Shown: positions 8,552-16,641 of the stretch, in pieces
How positions within the stretch are numbered: the first letter of the stretch is position 1
Layout: each line of letters opens with the position of its first letter
Assembly (NCBI RefSeq): GCF_036046055.1
Contig: NZ_CP107939.1
Span: forward strand, 4,154,001 to 4,218,000
Reading direction: 5' to 3'
DNA from: Nocardia sp. NBC_00403
GTDB lineage: Bacteria > Actinomycetota > Actinomycetes > Mycobacteriales > Mycobacteriaceae
Length of the DNA stretch: 64,000 nt
Program-made: the position numbers and the translations under genes
Notes under the pieces: model-generated
What the model saw: only the letters and a program-made list of their open reading frames with translations
What the model was told of the DNA's origin: nothing
Databases searched by the model: none

Positions 8552-9134
8552 TTCCGTCGAGCACGGTGCGGATGACTTCGCCCACGAAGGCCTCGTCGAT
8601 GGGGGCGTGGCCATGCAGCATCCGGTGATAGACCGGGCCGTAAAGCAGGTCCAGTGTGACTTCGATCCTGGTGTCGGCGGGTATCTCGCCGCGGGCGATG
8701 GCCCGTTGCAGGATCAGTTGCCCCTGGTCTCGGCGGTGTTCGACGAAACGGGTCCGGTACTCGAGGGCGAAGTCCGGCTTCATCCGCACCTCGGCGAGCA
8801 GGCCTGCGAGGGCGCGGCCATATGGGCGGCGCGCCGCCAGTGCCGCCCATGGGTACAGCAGGTGTCGCAGGTCTTGTCGCAGCGATCCGGTGTCGGCGGC
8901 GGACGGACTCGTGGCCCACTCCTGATATAGAGCGTCCATGGCGAGGGTCTCCTTGGTCGGCCACCAGCGGTAGATGGTCGCCTTGCTGACTCCGGCCACC
9001 GCTGCGACCGCGTCCATGCTCATGGCGGTCAGTCCGCGTTCGAGCAGAAGATCTACGGTTGCTTCCAGGATGGCCTGGCGCGCCCTCTCGCTGCGCGGCC
9101 GTCCACGCCGGAACGTTGTGGTTTCAGTGCTCAT
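8511..9134 (-). CDS. TetR/AcrR-family transcriptional regulator
   Basis: 207 residues. The N-terminal helix-turn-helix is clear (ARQAILEATVDLLLERG, then VAAVAGVSKATIYRWWPTKE). The C-terminal ligand domain is of the TetR_C type with no metal or catalytic motif. It starts inside the end of a truncated aldo/keto reductase frame, so it is probably transcribed from the promoter upstream of that remnant. A palindrome at 9372-9387 in that promoter is a good candidate for its own operator. Confidence 0.9.
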   Translation of the reverse strand: MSTETTTFRRGRPRSERARQAILEATVDLLLERGLTAMSMDAVAAVAGVSKATIYRWWPTKETLAMDALYQEWATSPSAADTGSLRQDLRHLLYPWAALAARRPYGRALAGLLAEVRMKPDFALEYRTRFVEHRRDQGQLILQRAIARGEIPADTRIEVTLDLLYGPVYHRMLHGHAPIDEAFVGEVIRTVLDGIRPRPHDSGAAAP

Positions 9135-9342
9135 TCGTGCCTGCTTGTGACGGCGTCGTGGCGGTATCGATCCAGTGGGACCCGAGCGCGCGCCGGATCG
9201 TCACGATCGACTCCGCATCCTGCTGCGGGCCCCACCCGAACTTCCAATCCCCGCCCGCGATAGCCCACGCGCCGCACCCGACGCGCGTGATCTCCATACC
9301 GGTAGATCCCAACTGCGTGGTCGGCATCGTCTCGGTTTCCAT
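9124..9342 (-). pseudogene. Truncated aldo/keto reductase (N-terminal fragment)
   Basis: A 72-codon frame reads like the first quarter of an aldo/keto reductase: PTTQLGSTGMEITRVGCGAW, then GWGPQQDAESIVTIRRAL and HWIDTAT. A full-length family member has about 320-340 residues and continues with the catalytic Tyr, Lys and His, all absent here. The frame ends at 9124 just inside the TetR start, so a deletion joined the remnant to TetR. It keeps a good ribosome-binding site (GGAGG) and an ATG at 9342, so a short peptide may still be made. Confidence 0.7.
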
Positions 9343-9371
9343 GACACCTCCAGGGTGGTCGAACCTATGGT

Positions 9372-9387
9372 TACTGTAAAAACAGTA
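9372..9387. promoter_or_regulatory. Palindromic operator candidate (TetR type)
   Basis: TACTGT-AAAA-ACAGTA is a perfect 6-bp inverted repeat with a 4-base spacer, 30 bases upstream of the truncated aldo/keto reductase and TetR unit. Size and symmetry fit a TetR-family dimer site, which suggests autoregulation by the TetR protein encoded at 8511-9134. Confidence 0.5.
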
Positions 9388-9762
9388 CTCTTAGTTTCGT
9401 AAATATCCGTGTGAGTCGATGCTCATCTCTTCCCGTGCTGCTATCTGCTGGGGTTTATGGGGGACTTCATGCCTTGACTTCAGCCCGGAAGCCAAGTGAT
9501 CGTAGGCTGGTTTCACCGATACTGCCAGTCTTGTAACTCGGTAAATTGCCACGGTCGACCGTCATAACGCCAAAAGTGTGTGGGTGTACGTGTCGCCGGG
9601 CGTCGTCGAGAGTGGTGGTGTCCGCAAGCTATCGGCAAAAGCAGTCGCGTGTGATAGCAGATGGATATAGTCGCGGGGTGGTGTGGGAGGGATCGCTGAT
9701 TGTGCGGGAAGGCGTGGCCTGCGTAGACGAACAAGTGTCAGCAGAGAAGGTCGGTGGTAGGT
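9388..9762. other. Intergenic, no gene recognised
   Basis: About 375 bases of lower-GC sequence between the divergent TetR unit and the cupin gene. Frames on both strands look like shadows. It should contain the promoter of the cupin gene. Confidence 0.4.
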
Positions 9763-10491
9763 ATGGCAAAGGGGTCGGATGAATCGGCAGCGGACGGCGA
9801 CAACGCCAGCACCGGCAACGCTGATCGGATGAACCGTCGCACCGCGCTCGGCGCGGGTGCGGTCGCGCTCGGAGCCGGTGCCGTCGGCGCGGGAGCGGTG
9901 GTCGCGGCCACCGGCTTCGGTGCTGAACCCGAGCATCTGCCGGTAGCCGCTGAGGTCGACAACAACCTCGCTCGGTCCTCGCATCTGTTCAAACTCACCT
10001 CGTCGGAAAAGGACGAATACAACGGTGGCTATCTGCAGGGGGCGACCGAGGAGAGCTTTCCGGTACTGCTGGGCCAGCAGGGGGCGGTGTACTTCGTCCG
10101 GCTCGAGGTGGGCGGCATGCGGGAGCCGCACTGGCACCCGACCGCATGGGAGTTGAATTTCATAGTCTCTGGTCGGGCGAAATGGACCATCCTCGGCACT
10201 CATCCAGGCGGCGCCTACCGCAACGACGTCTTCGAAGCAGATCAAGGTGACCTGGTCTTCGCGCCGCAGGGCTATTTCCACTACTTCGAGAACGCCCACA
10301 CCGACATGCCGCTGGAGGTGCTGATCGTCTTCAACACCAGCGCAAAAGAACCCAACGACGACATCGGCATCGTCGGCGCGCTCAACTCGTTGCCTCGTGA
10401 CGTGCTCGCCACCGCCTTCGGGATTCCGGTTTCCGCCTTTGACCAGGTGCCGTATGAGATGAAGCCGGTCGTGATCACCCGTCGTCGGTAG
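9763..10491 (+). CDS. Tat-exported cupin-domain protein
   Basis: 242 residues. A twin-arginine signal is seen after a hydrophilic leader: MNRRTALGAG at about residues 23-32, then a long Ala/Gly/Val-rich hydrophobic stretch to about residue 50. The mature part is one cupin barrel with metal-ligand motif REPHWHPTAWELNFIVSG (His-x-His and Glu) and the later His in GYFHYFEN. It resembles the C-terminal half of oxalate-decarboxylase-like bicupins, but the enzyme activity is not shown. The ATG at 9763 is chosen over an upstream GTG because GAGAAGG precedes it. Confidence 0.82.
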   Translation: MAKGSDESAADGDNASTGNADRMNRRTALGAGAVALGAGAVGAGAVVAATGFGAEPEHLPVAAEVDNNLARSSHLFKLTSSEKDEYNGGYLQGATEESFPVLLGQQGAVYFVRLEVGGMREPHWHPTAWELNFIVSGRAKWTILGTHPGGAYRNDVFEADQGDLVFAPQGYFHYFENAHTDMPLEVLIVFNTSAKEPNDDIGIVGALNSLPRDVLATAFGIPVSAFDQVPYEMKPVVITRRR

Positions 10492-10596
10492 GAGCTCGGC
10501 CGCGGCCAAGCCGTTCGGAGGCCCGGCCCGCAGTCCGCATGGGTCGATCCGGCGGAGTCCGTAAGTTGAATTGTCGGCGGAGTAGGGAGGATGAGC

Positions 10597-11037
10597 ATGG
10601 CTGGGAACGAAGTGTCGACAGATGCAAAAGCCGTGGTTCGCCGTAACACCGAGCTGGTGCAGGGCGGTGGGGATTTCGCGCTCTTCGAGGACCTTTTCGC
10701 CGACGACTTCATTGATCACACACCGCAGCCTGGCACGACGCCCGACAAGGACGGTGTGCGGAAGCTGTATGGGGCATTGCGCCGCGCTTTCCCCGACTTC
10801 TCTGCCAGCATCCATTGGCAGACCGTCGAGGGTGAGGTGGTGACCACCTTCAAGACGTACTCCGGAACACACCGTGGCGAGTTCCTCGGTGTGGCCCCCA
10901 CCGGCCGCCGTGTCGAGTTCGAGACGGTCGATGCGATGCGTGTGCGCGAGGGGAAGATTACCGAGCATTGGGGCGTGGCGAATCTGTTCTCGGCAATGCA
11001 GCAGATCGGCGCAGTGCCCCCCATCGAATCGGCATGA
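10597..11037 (+). CDS. SnoaL-like / ester-cyclase-family protein
   Basis: About 146 residues forming an NTF2-like fold of the SnoaL/ester-cyclase type: a helix with VRRNTELVQGGGD, FADDFIDHTPQPG, an F-P-D-F loop and VEFETVDAMRVREGKITEHW, which is diagnostic of the family. Two ATGs are possible. The second (10597) is six bases after GGGAGG, a better spacing than the first, which abuts it. The function is open: members include polyketide cyclases and many uncharacterised proteins. It stands alone downstream of the cupin gene with a 105-base gap. Confidence 0.82.
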   Translation: MAGNEVSTDAKAVVRRNTELVQGGGDFALFEDLFADDFIDHTPQPGTTPDKDGVRKLYGALRRAFPDFSASIHWQTVEGEVVTTFKTYSGTHRGEFLGVAPTGRRVEFETVDAMRVREGKITEHWGVANLFSAMQQIGAVPPIESA

Positions 11038-11111
11038 AGAGCATGGAAGACAGTGCGGTTCGCGCGCAACGGTGGTCGAAACTGGTATCGGCCTTTCGCT
11101 GATTTCGAGGC

Positions 11112-12089
11112 TCACCCGTCCGAGCGGGCTGCTTTGGCGTAGCGGCGGGCCAACTGCCCGAAGGCGGTTTCGAGTTCCGGCGGGCCGATGACCTCGATGT
11201 CGGCGTCGAATCTGCCGAGGGCGGCGGCCAGTGCCGGCCAGGACCATGAGCCGAGGACGAGCCGGCAGCGGTCGGGGGCGAGTTCTTCGACGAGTCCCTC
11301 GTGGATGTAGTCGAGGACGGTGGCGGCGGGTAGATCGAGGATCACCTCGCCGCGGCAGGGCCAGCCTCCGGAGTCGGTGGAGCCTTGGAATCTGTTGGTA
11401 ACGAAGGTGATTACGTCTCCGCCGGGGAGTTCGCGCGGGGTGAATCGGGGACCCGTGGGGGTGCGGGGGGCGATTCGGTCGGCGCGAAAGGTGCGCCAGT
11501 CGTCGCGGTCGAGGTCCCAGGCGACGAGGTACCAGCGCCCGCCCCATGTGACGAGGTGGTGGGGCTGCACTCGGCGCGGTGGGGTTGCGGCGCTGTCGCT
11601 TTCGGCCGTCTGTGTGGACGCATACTCGAAGCGCAGCACTTCTCGGGCGTGGGCGGCGGCGCTGAGCGCCGCGAGCACGCTGCTGTCGGCCTGTGGGTTC
11701 GCGGTCTCGACGGGAGTGACTTGGAAGGTGTCGATGCGGCGGCGCAGCCGTGCGGGCATGACCTGCCGGACCGTGGTCAGCGCGCGCATTGCGGCTTCCT
11801 CGATCCCGGCACCGCTGGTGATAGCGATCTGGAGTGCGACCGCGAGGGCGACGGCCTGCTCGTCGTCGAACAGCAAGGGCGGCAATTCCGTTCCTGCGTC
11901 AAGCCGATATCCGCCATCCGGTCCTTTGATCGCCGCTATTGGATACCCGAGCTCACGCAGGCGATCGACATCGCGGCGTACGGTGCGCGGACTGATTTCC
12001 AGCCGCTCGGCCAACAGCGCGCCCGGCCAATCCCGGTGCGCCTGCAGCAGTGAGAGCAAAGACAGCAGGCGCGCTGAGGTTTTCGGCAT
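11112..12089 (-). CDS. WYL-domain transcriptional regulator
   Basis: 325-residue YafY-type regulator. An N-terminal DeoR-like helix-turn-helix (LLSLLQAHRDWPGALLAERL, ISPRTVRRDVDRLRELGYPI) is followed by a WYL domain (GGRWYLVAWDLDRDDWRTFR) and a WCX C-terminal segment. WYL domains sense ligands, often nucleic-acid or nucleotide species. The start at 12089 (MPKTSARLL) is preferred over an ATG ten codons upstream because it begins at the conserved helix. It diverges from the VOC gene at 12185, which is a likely target. Confidence 0.9.
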   Translation of the reverse strand: MPKTSARLLSLLSLLQAHRDWPGALLAERLEISPRTVRRDVDRLRELGYPIAAIKGPDGGYRLDAGTELPPLLFDDEQAVALAVALQIAITSGAGIEEAAMRALTTVRQVMPARLRRRIDTFQVTPVETANPQADSSVLAALSAAAHAREVLRFEYASTQTAESDSAATPPRRVQPHHLVTWGGRWYLVAWDLDRDDWRTFRADRIAPRTPTGPRFTPRELPGGDVITFVTNRFQGSTDSGGWPCRGEVILDLPAATVLDYIHEGLVEELAPDRCRLVLGSWSWPALAAALGRFDADIEVIGPPELETAFGQLARRYAKAARSDG

Positions 12090-12184
12090 AGCTCTCATAT
12101 TGCCTCGAGTAGCGGACACTTCCTGTCCTCTTCCCCTGCGACCGTTGACTCGTACCTGACAACAACGACTACCCGGGAGCCTCT

Positions 12185-12610
12185 ATGAGCATCAACACCG
12201 TCACCCACATCAACCTGCGGGGCAACGCCCGAGCCGCCCTCGAGTTCTACCGATCTGTTTTCGGCGGAGACCTGCTCGCGGTCACCTATGCCGACGCCGG
12301 GAACATTCAGCACCCAGACGATGCCGATCAAGTGATGTGGGGCCAGGTCGCATCCCCCGACGGCTTCCACATCATGGCCTACGACGTCCCCGCCTCCATG
12401 CCCTGGACCCAAGGTGAGAACTCGTACTTCGTGTCGGCCCGTGGTGAGTCGGCCGACGAGATGGTCCCTTATTGGGAGCGGCTCAGCGAAGGGGCAAACA
12501 TTATCCGACCTCTCGCACCGGCGGGCTGGGCACCCCTGTACGGGATGCTTCAGGATCGGTTCGGTGTGGTGTGGGTCCTCGACGTTGTCGCCGAGTACAG
12601 CCTGCCCTGA
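12185..12610 (+). CDS. VOC-family (PhnB-like) protein
   Basis: 141 residues with two beta-alpha-beta-beta-beta modules of the vicinal-oxygen-chelate fold: THINLRGNARAALEFYRSVF, then DGFHIMAYD, and ending MLQDRFGVVWVLDVV. The PhnB-like subgroup usually lacks glyoxalase catalytic residues, so the substrate is not predictable. A GGGAG ribosome-binding site precedes the ATG. It diverges from the WYL regulator (95 bases apart). Confidence 0.85.
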   Translation: MSINTVTHINLRGNARAALEFYRSVFGGDLLAVTYADAGNIQHPDDADQVMWGQVASPDGFHIMAYDVPASMPWTQGENSYFVSARGESADEMVPYWERLSEGANIIRPLAPAGWAPLYGMLQDRFGVVWVLDVVAEYSLP

Positions 12611-12639
12611 GTGGCTCTCCTCACCGGCCTACCGGCAGC

Positions 12640-12879
12640 TCGGCCGCTGCGGATCAGCTGTTGCCGTCGTGGTTCATGCAGAACTTCACCGGCGATCACC
12701 TCGTCGCGATGGGGGTGCGTGCCGGTGAAATCATCACTGCCACCGGCGATGCTCGCGTCGCGTTCATCGATGCGGGCGATATCGCGGCCGTCGCCGGGCA
12801 TGCGCTGCTGGATGCGATCCCACACAACACCGAACACATTCTGACCGGAGTGCGGCGGATCGAAGGATTCGCCATTTGA
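12640..12879 (+). pseudogene. Remnant of an NmrA-like NAD(P)H-binding protein
   Basis: The frame ending at 12879 contains LPSWFMQNFTGDHLVAMGVR and then TGDARVAFIDAGDIAAVAGH, the middle part of NmrA/azoreductase-like NAD(P)-binding proteins. The N-terminal Rossmann fold (about 110 residues) and the C-terminal third are missing. No start codon fits, so I regard it as a dead fragment. Confidence 0.6.
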
Positions 12880-12916
12880 TCACGCTATCTGTCACCGTGG
12901 CCGCAATACTGACGTC

Positions 12917-13707
12917 ATGGCGACAGTCGTGGCTCTGCATGCCCACCCAGACGACGAGATCATCCTGACCGGCGGCACCCTGGCGAAACTGGCCCACACC
13001 GGCCACCGCACGGTCATCGTCGTCGCATCCGACGGACAGTTCGACGGTGCCGTCGCGCCGCGGCTGCGGGAATTGCAGGCCAGCGCACGGGTTCGGATAC
13101 AAGATCGGACCGTGTCCGCTGTCCGCGTAGCCGAGGTGTTCGACCCTGGACACGCCGAGAACTTCGGCCCGGACGAACAATGTTCGTCCGGGCGGACGTC
13201 GATGAGGCCGCTGAACGCTTGGCATCGATCCTCGTGGAAGAACGCCCGGATGTGCTGCTGAGCTATGACCGCAACGGTGGATACGGTCACCCCGATCATG
13301 TCCGGGTCCACGAAGTCGGCGCCCTGTCCGCGAAAACGGCCGGCGTCAGACGGGTGCTGAACGCGACACTGCCTCGGGAGCTGTTCCTGGGGCTGACCGC
13401 TCCGGCCCGCTGGCTCGGCTATGACGCCACCGCGATCCGCAACGGTTACACCGCTCGCGCGGACATCACTCACCGGATCGACGTCGGAGCGTTCGCGGCA
13501 CAACGGATGAGTGCACTGGCTGAGCACCGGTCCATCCTCGAAGGCCGTGGCCGTTTCGCCAGGATCGCCCGAGCCTTGCGCCGCATTCCCACACCGATTC
13601 AGGCACAGCTTTTCCGGTGGGAATGGTTTGCTGAGGAAGGACTCCGCCCCGCCGCGTCCGGCCCGCTCGATGACCTCTTCGCCCGCCCGACCTCTGCGGC
13701 CGGCTGA
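12917..13707 (+). pseudogene. PIG-L family deacetylase gene interrupted by an internal inversion
   Basis: The 5' part reads MATVVALHAHPDDEIILTGG, carrying the zinc-binding HPDDE motif of MshB/PIG-L N-acetyl-glucosaminide deacetylases. The 3' part reads RADVDEAAERLASILVEERP, LLSYDRNGGYGHPDHVRVHE (the second motif, HPDH) and continues to a normal C-terminus. Between them, about 80 bases (13087-13166) are on the wrong strand: their reverse complement encodes EVLGVSRVEHLGYADSGHG and PILYPNP, exactly the missing segment. The 5' and 3' parts are in different frames (offset by one base), so re-inverting alone would not restore the frame perfectly. A small indel accompanied the event. The gene should make no full protein as it stands. 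Confidence 0.85.
13168..13192. repeat. 12-bp-arm palindrome at the inversion joint
   Basis: CCCGGACGAACA-A-TGTTCGTCCGGG is a perfect inverted repeat centred on 13180. It lies immediately right of the inverted PIG-L segment. Its sequence is also coding in the intact gene (PGRTMFVRA), so it is an ancestral feature that may have promoted the rearrangement through a hairpin. Confidence 0.8.
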
Positions 13708-13755
13708 GACCCAGCACACCAGCTCCGACCGAAGCTGACGATCTCGACCTGGCTG

Positions 13756-13845
13756 AGTGACGTTGCTGCCGAAGTAGCGGAACAGCGAACGTTGCGAAAT
13801 GCTTGCCTCGCGAGCGATCTGGGCAATGGTCGTCAGTCTCCTGGG
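13756..13845 (-). pseudogene. Helix-turn-helix fragment of a TetR regulator
   Basis: On the minus strand a short frame reads TTIAQIAREASISQRSLFRY then FGSN, the characteristic TetR recognition helix region. Neither the upstream helix 1 nor the ligand domain is present. It abuts the RidA remnant at about 13836, so two unrelated gene pieces have been joined. Confidence 0.6.
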
Positions 13846-14142
13846 ACGCCGCCGGGGACACGGTCGGCGTGGGTGACCTCGCCGCGCCAGGTCGAGCAGT
13901 GCTACCTCGATATCGGCAAGGCCCTGGCCCAGATCGGTGGCAGTTTCGACGACATCGCGAATCTGACTGCCTACGTGGTGGATTGGACTCTCGACAAAAT
14001 GCCCACGCTCGGCGAGGGCATCGCCCGAGCGTCTGCCCAGCTGGGGATCGCCGCGGCTCCACCGGCCACACTGCTGGGCGTCGCGGCGCTGGACATACCC
14101 GCCCACCTGATCGAGGTCACGGCAACCGCGATCCTGGACTGA
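13836..14142 (+). pseudogene. RidA-family protein remnant, truncated and frameshifted
   Basis: The peptide VEQCYLDIGKALAQIGGSFD and later DWTLDKMPTLGEG and PPATLLGVAALDIPAHLIEV are the C-terminal two thirds of a Rid-family protein (enamine/imine deaminase fold). The preceding DAAGDTVGVGDLAA is in another frame; one extra C near 13887 explains the shift. The N-terminus is missing. The 3' end overlaps the convergent LysR gene by 26 bases. Confidence 0.65.
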
Positions 14143-15016
14143 GGCCGGTGTGCGGCTGATCTCCGCGGTAGAGCTCGGCGGCGGTGTGGGTGAATGCTCG
14201 GATCAGCGGGCGATGGTCGTGTTTCCTGATGGCGAGTACGAGATCGCTGCGTGGCATATCGGCCAGCGGGACCGCCACCAGACCGTCCGGCAGTGGGTGC
14301 GACAGCGGTGTGAGGCCGACGGTGCCGTTCCAGAGCACGACTTGCAGGCATTCGTTGGCGGTGCGCACGACCGGTCCGTCACTGCCGTGGCTGTTCGGTG
14401 GTGTCCAGAATGCGCGCCACAATGGATCAGTGTCGGCGGGGAGCCGGAACCATCGCCGATCGCTGAGCTCGCTCGGGTGCAGCTGCTCTCGGGTCGCGAG
14501 CGGGTCGTCGGCGCGCAGTACCACCCCGATCGGATCCGACCGGAGCACATGAACGGTGAGCCCCGTCAGGTCGAACGGTGCTCGTGTGAGTGCCACATCC
14601 ACTGTGCTGGAACGTAATCCGGCGGTCGGGTCGGTGAAGTCGGCGTCGCGGATATGGATCCGTACGTGGGGGTGACGCTGCCGGTAGGCGTCCGCCAACC
14701 GGGTTACGGATTGCTCGGCGCTGTCGGTCAGGGTGCCGATGGTCAGCGTCGCGGGACCGGCCGCGGCGGTGGTTCGCGCGCGGATCTGTTCGGCGCGAGC
14801 CAGCAGTGATTGCGCGTCCTCGTACAGGCTGACCCCGGCCGGAGTGAGCGTCACTCCCGTCGAAGAGCGGTGCAGCAGCTCGCAATCGAGGTCGAGTTCG
14901 AGCTGTTTGATGGCTCGGCTCAGCGGTGGCTGGGTCATGTGGAGCCGGGCGGCGGCCCGCCCGAAATGTAGTTCTTCGGCGACAGTCACGAAGTAGCGCA
15001 GGGTCCGCAGCTCCAT
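14117..15016 (-). CDS. LysR-family transcriptional regulator
   Basis: 299 residues: a winged helix-turn-helix at the N-terminus (MELRTLRYFVTVAEELHFGR, AAARLHMTQPPLSRAIKQLE) and a periplasmic-binding-like effector domain from about residue 90. The start at 15016 is the usual LysR beginning. The frame extends 14 codons further but that part is not conserved. It diverges from a metallo-hydrolase gene, and the 187 bases between them hold a dyad with the LysR T-N11-A signature (15087-15107), so the hydrolase is the likely target. Confidence 0.9.
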   Translation of the reverse strand: MELRTLRYFVTVAEELHFGRAAARLHMTQPPLSRAIKQLELDLDCELLHRSSTGVTLTPAGVSLYEDAQSLLARAEQIRARTTAAAGPATLTIGTLTDSAEQSVTRLADAYRQRHPHVRIHIRDADFTDPTAGLRSSTVDVALTRAPFDLTGLTVHVLRSDPIGVVLRADDPLATREQLHPSELSDRRWFRLPADTDPLWRAFWTPPNSHGSDGPVVRTANECLQVVLWNGTVGLTPLSHPLPDGLVAVPLADMPRSDLVLAIRKHDHRPLIRAFTHTAAELYRGDQPHTGLSPGSRLP

Positions 15017-15086
15017 CCTGCGCACGATACCCCGCACTATTTGCCATGGATACGTCATGCGCCCGATAGCACCCGTCCGAGCAGCG

Positions 15087-15107
15087 CCGATACCTGGGTG
15101 GTATCGG
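15087..15107. promoter_or_regulatory. LysR-type operator dyad
   Basis: CCGATACC-N5-GGTATCGG is a perfect 8-bp inverted repeat and contains ATAC-N7-GTAT, which satisfies the T-N11-A consensus of LysR recognition sites. It lies about 70 bases upstream of the LysR start and 97 upstream of the metallo-hydrolase start, the expected place for a site controlling a divergent pair. Confidence 0.65.
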
Positions 15108-15203
15108 TCGAACGTAAGAGGTCTTGGACTGTCCGCATCGGTTGGCGCTGAACTGGATGCGACAGCACCGACCCCAGATACCTACAAAGACTTAGGATCC
15201 GAA

Positions 15204-16109
15204 ATGACAGCGTCGTTCGCCTTGCCCGACCCCGTCGTCGAGCTCACCGATATTCACGAGCTGGCCGCAGACCTGGTGGTCATCGGCGACCGGAGGGTTC
15301 CGCTCGTGCCGAATGTCGGCATCATCGGCGGTCGAGAGGCGGTCCTGGTGGTGGAAACCGGCATGGGCCCTTCCAATGCCGAAACCGTGCTGAGGTTCGC
15401 CGCCGACTATGCCCAAGGTCGTCGCCTGTACCTGACCACGACACACTTCCATCCCGAGCACGCGTTCGGAGCCCATAGCTTCGCCGGTGCCGCGACCTAC
15501 CTGGTGAACCGGGCACAAGCCGACGATCTGAGATACAAGGGCGCGGCCTACCTCGAAATGTTCCGCGGGCTGGGCGAATCGGTGGCCCGGCGCCTCGACG
15601 GCGTGCAGCTGCCGGAACCGGATGTCGTCTACGACCGCACCTACGACCTGGACCTGGGTGGCAGGATCGTGCGGATGCGCGGCATCGGCCGTGCACACAG
15701 CAAAGGCGACCAGGTCGTCGAACTGCCCGAAGAGGGCGTCCTGTTCACCGGCGATCTTGTCGAGGCCGCCCAGTTCGCGATCTTCCCGTGGTTCCCACCC
15801 CATGACACCGACGTCTCCGGTGTGGGATGGATCGCCGTAATGGACCGGCTCGCGGCCACGCGGCCACGCCTCGTCGTACCCGGCCATGGCGACATCGGTG
15901 GCCCTCAGCTGCTCACCGATGTCGGCGATTACCTGCGTTTGCTGCGCGACGAAACCTGGATTCGGCGCGACTGTGCACTGAGCGAAGACACTATCGCCGA
16001 AGAGGTTTCGGCACTGATGATCGAGCAACATCCGGAATGGTCCGGGCGGGAATGGATTCGCAACGGCGTCGGCTGCTTCTGCGCTGCGCATCGCACCGGC
16101 GACAACTGA
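15204..16109 (+). CDS. MBL-fold metallo-hydrolase
   Basis: 301 residues with the metallo-beta-lactamase fold. The main metal motif is THFHPEHAFG (H-x-H-x-E-H, Glu replacing the usual Asp). The other ligands are in GIGRAHSKGD, LFTGDLVEA and VPGHGDIGG. The ATG at 15204 is preferred because AGGA lies just upstream and the extra 49 residues of the longer frame are unlike any fold. The substrate is unknown; relatives include lactonases and glyoxalase-II-like thioesterases. It is divergent from and probably controlled by the LysR regulator. Confidence 0.87.
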   Translation: MTASFALPDPVVELTDIHELAADLVVIGDRRVPLVPNVGIIGGREAVLVVETGMGPSNAETVLRFAADYAQGRRLYLTTTHFHPEHAFGAHSFAGAATYLVNRAQADDLRYKGAAYLEMFRGLGESVARRLDGVQLPEPDVVYDRTYDLDLGGRIVRMRGIGRAHSKGDQVVELPEEGVLFTGDLVEAAQFAIFPWFPPHDTDVSGVGWIAVMDRLAATRPRLVVPGHGDIGGPQLLTDVGDYLRLLRDETWIRRDCALSEDTIAEEVSALMIEQHPEWSGREWIRNGVGCFCAAHRTGDN

Positions 16110-16259
16110 GGTCGGTAGCCCCGAGATCGAGTCGACGACCGAGATCTATCCGCAGTCCGTTTGACCGACGCGTCGCGACGGCGGACTCAATGCATTTGCT
16201 TCCCTTGGGTGTTCGCGATGGGTTGTCGGCCGCCTCTGGATCGTGGCTGTAAGAGCTAT

Positions 16260-16469
16260 TCAGGTCGATGCGTCTGCGGAGGTTTCGGGGAATCGGCGTT
16301 GGATGTGGTCGATGTAGCCGCGGACCGCGACGAGCTCGGCGGTGAGCTCCGGCCCTGAGGCGGGCTTCGATCTGTGCGCGCGTTGGATTTGGGGCGCTAG
16401 CTCGCATGCTCGAACTTCGAGGGTTCGGACGAAGATTCGTGCTCGAGCGATCTCGGGATCCTCGGTCAT
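16260..16469 (-). CDS. Small hypothetical protein
   Basis: 69 residues (MTEDPEIARARIFVRTLEVR...), largely helical and charged, with no cysteine pair or membrane segment apart from a single Cys. The ATG at 16469 begins the compositionally regular part of a longer open frame. I do not recognise a family. It stands alone between the metallo-hydrolase and a membrane protein gene. Confidence 0.45.
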   Translation of the reverse strand: MTEDPEIARARIFVRTLEVRACELAPQIQRAHRSKPASGPELTAELVAVRGYIDHIQRRFPETSADAST

Positions 16470-16641
16470 TCGGTACTCGGCGCAGCTTGAGCACGAAACC
16501 TGGCCTATACCAGCAACTTGCAGAATACCACCCGATTTTCGGTGAATGCTATGGCGACCCGGTGTGACCATGTCGATCGACGAGGTTGTCCGCCGCGACT
16601 GTGCCGCCGGTGGTAGCGATGCTGCCAGTCTCAGAGCCTTT

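Noticed and set aside
9562..11547. 661-codon open frame on the minus strand
   Set aside because: Arginine/proline-rich shadow opposite the cupin and SnoaL genes, both of which have clear domains on the plus strand.
13087..13192. Reversible phase-variation switch in the PIG-L gene
   Set aside because: The outer frames differ by one base, so exact re-inversion would not restore the protein; no matching inverted repeat is seen at the left end and no invertase gene is nearby.
12892..14106. 404-codon minus-strand frame spanning the PIG-L and RidA remnants
   Set aside because: Only its short TetR-HTH part is real; the rest is antisense shadow.
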